From: Ascaris suum
Lineage: Eukaryota > Nematoda > Chromadorea > Rhabditida > Ascarididae
Length of the DNA stretch: 64,000 nucleotides
Direction of reading: 5' to 3'
Assembly: GCA_013433145.1 (NCBI GenBank)
Contig: CM024184.1
Coordinates: forward strand, 6,510,137 to 6,574,136
Shown: positions 59,301-64,000 of the stretch, one piece after another
Numbering within the stretch: position 1 is the stretch's first letter
Layout of the letters: every line of letters begins with the position of its first letter
The notes under the pieces: model-generated
The model's database searches: none
What the model saw: only the letters and a program-made list of their open reading frames with translations
What the model was told of the DNA's origin: nothing
Translations under genes and position numbers: made by a program

Positions 59301-62300
59301 CAAATAAACGAGAATACGAACGTATGAGCTCAAAAATGCGGGAAATTATTGCACCGACTATTAGGAGCAGTGAAAATGACCGAATGCCTAGAGATACTTC
59401 GAGCATATCGGCGCATTTTTTGCAAATAGATGAACTTATTCTACTAATATTTACTTTATTTTATTCTATTGATAAAAAAATTGCATCATTGAGAATTTTC
59501 ACAACAAATCCATTCGTGCATTTCATTCGAATGCGTCATGATATTCGTTCAAATCCATCGCTCTCAAGAAAAAAAAAACAATTCTTAAAAATTCAACTCA
59601 AAATTATTAGTAGATGTGATTGCGCTCATAAAAATTTTTTTCAAGGATAAGAGAACTCGCATAATGTAATACAGAAAATGTGATGTTCTAATATATATAA
59701 CTATTTGTAAATAAGATCGGCATTTATATCGTGCTTATTTAAATATTGCCCACTGAAAAAGAGACTCCCTACTGAAAGGATATGAAAACATGATGGAAAC
59801 CATTCTCGAAAACAACCTCCTCTCGAATAGGGCCTCCCTTTCAAATACACCCCTTCCCCCCTCCTCTTCCTCCATCAGCCTTAAAAGTTCGCCATAGAAC
59901 GAGCATCAAATCATCGACTTAACGGAATTAACGTCGGAAGAGCTATATTTTGAAAAAGTTGTTTCATTCGTGGAAAAATACAACGGCTCAACTTTTGATA
60001 AATTAGTGAAAGGCGTTTTTTTTTCTTGGAAATTTACTTCGAAATGTTCAATTAAAGAATTTCGTTTCAGTCTATGCAGCTGATCTCGTTATGAACTTTG
60101 ACCTCAATATTGCTCACCTCAATATCGTTTTATTGGCAATGTTTTTATTCCCATTATTACGATATCGTTGTTCGATTTTTACTCTGTTGATGGTTCATTA
60201 TTTGTTTTCATTGTTTCACTTTTCATATATTTTATGCATATTTTGCTTTTTATTGGACATTTAAATAAATATAGCGAATTTTTCTTTAAAAAAATCTCCT
60301 GCATATTTTTGCATATTTTGTAATATTTCAAGGAAATTTTTAAAAAAAGCGAAGCATAAATATCGGACTGCAACCTCAATGCTCAAATGATTAAGTGATG
60401 TAAATATGGAATATGAAGGTCAAATGTGAAGTTGACGCGTTGATAATCGTCGAAAGTAATAAAAAGTAATAGAGTATAAACCGTCCGAAGTAATAGAATA
60501 TATCGAAAAATCACTGAATTGATTTATAAGCTAGCATTTCCATAAGGAAAATAATAGTATCGAAATTTAAAGAATTATTGAAATTCACCGAACCATATAT
60601 GGGAGGAATTTAAGTCTATCGATATAGGGCATTGAATTGTGCAGATATTTTATTCACTTAGTTGATGTGGTAATAAATTCATACGAATAAATGCACTAAG
60701 AAAATTAATTGAATAGTTCACCTACCTCACTCCCAATTCGGCATTCACCTCTTTATTTGTTTCCATATAGAAGCAACGAACATTGTACGCATGATCAACT
60801 TTCGTTATAAAAAGCTGCAAATCGCTTCACATTATGAATATTTTCTCTCTTTTTTTTTCAATTTCATAGTATCTAATTTTTTACGCTAATAAAAATATCC
60901 CTTAGAAATTCGTAAAAATTGGCTTGAATTTCCGCCACGTGATATGAAAGTAATTAGGAATATTATAAATGAGAAAGTGGAAGTACATTTAAAGTGAGCG
61001 GCAAGTATTATAGAGGTTAAAAGTGAGAGAAAATAAGTGATTCAATCACTTGCTTAGGAATGTCGCAATTTAGCTGCAAAACAGGATGCTACGACAAAAG
61101 CGCCGCCGATTTACACGCTCACTACCTAGTCTTTATGCAACAATATGCTGTGTGGTTCTGCACTAGATTATTTCTGAAGGCTTAGCACTATTGCGTAAAT
61201 GCACTGTAATAAGTTTGTCGGCCAACACTTTCGTGGAATAGCTTTGTTTTTGGCACTTCATCAGCATAATGGGGTCTAAAATTTGCCTTATGGAAATAAA
61301 GAATAGCAGGAGAATGCCGTATTTGAGTAAAACGTAGCTCAAGAAGTAAGGTAATGAAATCATACGAAAGATTCTTAGTGCCAAAGCTAGACAAAACGAG
61401 TTACTCGAGAAACCGAAGTAATTTCATCGTGAAGCTCTATGAAGATAAACGCAGCCGCCATCTAGCCTATGCTGAAAGCCTGTCTGTGGATGAATACGTC
61501 ATCTCTTTCAGCCTGAGCGGCTATATATTCTCCATCATGTGCTCTTCCACCACTCCCTTATCCTTCTCGTTCCTCCTCTCCATCCCCCTTCCCATCCTTT
61601 TTGCATCAAATGCACATCTGGGACTAGTTTTCGATTCGTCAATCTAAATGGAACGGATATTGGGTATAAAAACACGCAACTTATTGCGTCCACAGTAATT
61701 TTGTTCCTGCAATTCCTATATTCAAGTTTTTAGTTCCCAATAAGAGTGTCGTAACAAGTGATGATAATATCGCTAAGAACTGTCTTGCACCGAGACCAAT
61801 TTGCTATAAAAACGTACCGGATGTAGTTGCACAATTACCGTCAACGAATAGGCCATTCCACGAGGATTCACCTGTAATTGAACAAATAGAGAAAACATTT
61901 CTTTGAGGCATTTTTTAGAGCCGCCATGAAAATTTGGTGACAGCCATCTAATTTTATTGAAAATTTGGTGACAGCCATCTAATTTTATTGAAAATTTGGT
62001 GACAGCCATCTAATTTTATTGAAAATTTGGTGACAGCCATCTATTCCTTCCGATTTTTTTTACACCGAATGCATAATAAGTAATTCAAAATATTAAACGA
62101 CATGCTTCTTTGCTTAAGCCCTCTTTATTTACCTTTACGTTGGGAATATAGAAGTGCTTGAAACTGTACGAAAAAAAAAATTTGCGATGTTGTTTATTTG
62201 AATTGAAGAAAGTTATCACCGCTGGAAATAACGGTTCAACCGCCATCCAATGAGCAAAATTTACTGCTTTTAAGTAATCTCATCTTTTTTCAGGTGATAT

Positions 62301-62342
62301 AAAGTTATTTAACCTTTCGACGACAGTAATAGTCGAGCCCAC
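50187..62342 (-). CDS. ZP-domain (cuticlin-like) transmembrane protein, 5' end missing
   Basis: Extracellular-matrix protein of the zona pellucida family, which in nematodes polymerises on the apical surface to build cuticle. Exons in transcript order: 62342-62314, 61871-61818, 60814-60726, 57384-57163, 55552-55486, 54107-54009, 53414-53051, 52712-52569, 50362-50187. All phases agree, giving 413 residues. Order of parts: end of ZP-N (VNPRGMAYSLTVIVQLHP, then FITKVDHAYNVRCFYME), ZP-C (MPQCSYTLHRDSPNGP, HVWDCPSDVYAMLVHTC, GCSTDDFIIPQLTY, DRESVYFSCQIKLC), PPRC, a Ser/Thr-rich linker, GRRRRN, one membrane helix and tail RFSRRKLLTIY. Signal peptide and most of ZP-N were not found; they should lie above 62342, perhaps outside the window. 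The 29-nt first listed exon is the least sure. No specific cut or cutl name is assigned. Confidence 0.88.
52061..52297 (+). CDS. Unrecognised coding-like frame nested antisense in the ZP gene
   Basis: A 78-codon frame from ATG 52061 to TGA 52295-52297 in the last ZP intron, opposite strand. Composition is balanced: MDPLTTLTVFNNRKFRKQDW, VLFQVGYSDLNFLGSICGD, VKRGAQKKLMKGSKFFNLF, ending RSSSS. A TATAA-like CATATAAGAG lies about 90 bp upstream near 51964. It could be a small nested gene, the last exon of one, or chance. No family recognised. Confidence 0.4.
   Translation: MDPLTTLTVFNNRKFRKQDWFVNVLFQVGYSDLNFLGSICGDNNDSKIDPSSCGVKRGAQKKLMKGSKFFNLFRSSSS
52569..52712 (-). CDS. ZP gene: exon with furin-type cleavage site
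   Basis: Encodes SGESDSSKAKTSKS, then NAGRRRRNPPDD and INLLDVDVSTPQLNI. The RRRR run between the ZP module and the membrane helix is where ZP proteins carry a consensus furin site, so release of the ectodomain by proprotein convertase is expected. Acceptor ATTTTAG and donor GTATGA agree in phase with both neighbours. Confidence 0.88.
53051..53414 (-). CDS. ZP gene: PPRC and Ser/Thr-rich linker exon
   Basis: Starts PPRCDTAHSTEEHTIEE, the last ZP-C cysteine completed by Asn-Val-Thr of the previous exon, then about 100 residues rich in Ser, Thr, Pro and Glu (for example TTSETETTTFYPSTQEE). Such linkers are usually O-glycosylated and hold the ZP module away from the membrane. Ends GAAG before a GTAAAT donor in phase 1. 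Confidence 0.9.
54519..54610. repeat. Four tandem copies of a 23-bp unit
   Basis: ATTATATTTACCTGAGTGAC-type units repeat at 54519, 54542, 54565 and 54588 with a few substitutions, in the ZP intron between exons 55486-55552 and 54009-54107. Confidence 0.9.
57163..57384 (-). CDS. ZP gene: core ZP-C exon
   Basis: The most conserved exon: 74 codons from the completed Ser through DLTTYALESGHAMPQCSY, HRDSPNGPVLRYARIGD, VYHVWDCPSDVYAMLVHTC and DGQGGEHSVIDSN. Three ZP-C cysteines are visible. It ends GG before a GTTCGA donor and joins TTGTTCAACAGATGA at 55552 to give GCSTDD. Plus-strand frames across it are shadows. Confidence 0.95.
61928..62043. repeat. Near-perfect 31-bp tandem repeat, 3.7 copies
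   Basis: GAAAATTTGGTGACAGCCAT followed by CTAATTTTATT repeats at 61928, 61959, 61990 and 62021 without visible substitution, in the ZP intron upstream of exon 61818-61871. The unit length is not a multiple of three, so it is not coding. Confidence 0.95.
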
Positions 62343-64000
62343 CTGGCCAGCAAATCAAATAGACAAGAAATTAGTGACTTTATAAGTGCTATTGAAAAGT
62401 GCTCGAATTTGCATATACATATATATTATATCTTCAAATATTTTCTAATTTATAGAAATTTCGAGCGATTTATTTATGCATTAGTGATTTTATTAGTAAT
62501 TTTGAGCTAAGAATGAGCTATTTATCTAACATCATCTCGTTGGCTTATATCGAAACTTTAAGAGAAAAGCTCGTCGATATTCATCAAAGTCAACGAAATA
62601 GCGAATCATTTGTCCTCATCAATATTTTATAAACTCATAGTGAATTCAACGAAATGAATTTTATCCGAATAATATTTGCAAATGGTACTAAGGGAAAAAA
62701 TATGAAACACCGGAAATGGTACGATTGAATCTCATAGGAAAACATAACACACGAATATTTCCTCAAATTTGCTGCAACGTTATCATGACCATTGGTGCAC
62801 ACGATGATGTTCCCGTCATGAAATGTTTTTGGGTGGGTGGGGGGGGGGGGGGGGGGGGAGAGGGATAGAGAAGAAATTCATAGCTATCGATCACGTGACC
62901 TATGGATTCGATTGTTGTTTGATGGTGTGGTCAAGATACAGGGAATCCATGAATTTTCCACACAGGGGGGGGGGGGGGATGATGTGAAAACCCACGGCCT
63001 TCGTCATGCAGTAGTGAAACCTCAAGTGCATATGCACTTTCAACACACTTTGAAATTGTTTCAAGTATTTCAATGGCTCATAAGTTCCTGTTCATTGCTT
63101 CATTGAGCAGATAAGTGCATCATGAGTGTTTCAGAATTGCCTAAGCATTAATCTAATAGCTCGTTGCGCGACAATTGCACAATTAGTGTCATTATGTTTC
63201 ATATGCAATAATTAAATATTTTAGTTTGGGAATAAGAAGGCCTCAGAGCATATTGGCGTCATATATACCGCTGTTTATTTATATTGGCAGACAATTATGC
63301 CGCCGGTATTTTATAGTGGGTAAATTTTTTCTCACTATAACATCATTCCCTCGTGGGTAAATACTCCCTTCCTTGTGGGTAAATTTTATATCCCATTCCC
63401 GCTATCTTATTATGTGTAGTCAAGGGGTAATTAATTCAATACCAAATAGAATATCAAAGTTATATTGTGTACACTAATGTCCACTTTAGTATTCATTCTT
63501 CCATTTATTAGCAGTACAAATCCATCCTGCACATGCCGTATATGGTCACTTCAAAAAGAACTCCAAGCCTCCCCCCCTCCTCCCCTTCCCCTGCAGAAAG
63601 TGACAATGCTCAAGCTTAGTTTAAAATGAGATGACAAATGATGACGTTATTTTTTTAAAGCATTACATAATTTCGTATATAACAGTGAATGAGTTTCTCG
63701 ATGAAATGATAAAGAAATAATTGTTTGAAATTGAATATAAATATGCAAATTTCAAATAGTAGCGTTGTTTCGTTTTCACGCCACTCACTAAAGAACATGT
63801 GGATGAATTTATGAAATTTTAATAGTGGCGTTAAAAATGAATTTTGTAGGCTTCCAAAAATTGTCCTAGGCGACGACATTGCATTTGTGCTCATATGTCC
63901 CTCACTCTCTGTCTCCTTCTTCTCTTTTTTTTTTCTTTCTTTCCAGATCTTTGCACCAATTAGCTCCAACTAGACAAATATAAAAACCTCTGTTGTGAAA
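62343..64000. other. Right end: upstream exon(s) of the ZP gene not located
   Basis: The signal peptide and ZP-N start should lie in this direction on the minus strand, but no exon with the expected cysteine pattern was recognised. The interval holds two poly-G tracts (about 62838-62858 and 62967-62978), a C-rich tract near 63568-63592 and a minus-strand frame at 63655-63969 without recognisable content. Confidence 0.5.

Noticed and set aside
59324..59650. 108-codon plus-strand frame in the ZP gene's 3.3-kb intron
   Set aside because: The first 35 residues look plausible but the rest is low-complexity, with no splice context, promoter or recognised motif.
61163..61647. Overlapping frames on both strands in a ZP intron
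   Set aside because: Several mutually exclusive frames of similar length, no recognised motif and no matching splice phases.

Overview
The window is AT-rich eukaryotic DNA whose exon content and splice signals point to a nematode. Exons are short, most acceptors read TTTCAG or close to it, several start codons have an acceptor-like AG 10-40 nt upstream (possible trans-splice sites), and one gene encodes a transmembrane cuticlin-like ZP protein. The large introns, AT arrays and poly-C/poly-G tracts would fit a parasitic clade III (spirurid or filarial) worm, but that is only an inference. No bacterial or organellar genes were seen.

Layout, left to right. (1) 185-294, minus strand: first coding exon and leader of the casein kinase II beta subunit (kin-10/CSNK2B); the rest runs off the left edge. 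(2) 300-10960: about 10.6 kb with no supportable gene, holding an imperfect repeat cluster, inverted TGGCCA repeats, two AT microsatellites and C-rich tracts. (3) 10975-36696, plus strand: a P4-type ATPase of the ATP10 class (class V phospholipid flippase), built here from 24 exons whose phases agree at every junction. All hallmark motifs are present: IPLSL, DKTGTLT, KGADS, TGDK and GDGAND. Its C-terminal end is ambiguous: it either stops at 36696 or continues into two exons at 38429-38697, between two AT arrays. Its introns hold a degraded retroelement remnant, foldback elements and AT arrays. (4) 40176-45004, plus strand: four exons of an unrecognised protein with a mitochondrial-type presequence and a charged Lys/Glu-rich body. 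(5) 49187-49500, plus strand: an unrecognised coding-like ORF or terminal exon. (6) 62342-50187, minus strand: nine exons of a ZP-domain (cuticlin-like) protein with the full ZP-C half, a Ser/Thr-rich linker, an RRRR furin-type site, one transmembrane helix and a short tail. Its ZP-N start was not found and lies upstream, possibly beyond the right edge. A coding-like plus-strand ORF (52061-52297) sits in its last intron.

The genes show no obvious common pathway. The P4-ATPase and the ZP protein both act at membranes or the cell surface, CK2 beta is a housekeeping kinase subunit, and the 40-45 kb gene is probably mitochondrial. Exon coordinates were read by eye from splice consensus, frame and family similarity; no alignment, gene finder or transcript was available. 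No CRISPR array, tRNA, rRNA or clear spliced-leader RNA gene was recognised.
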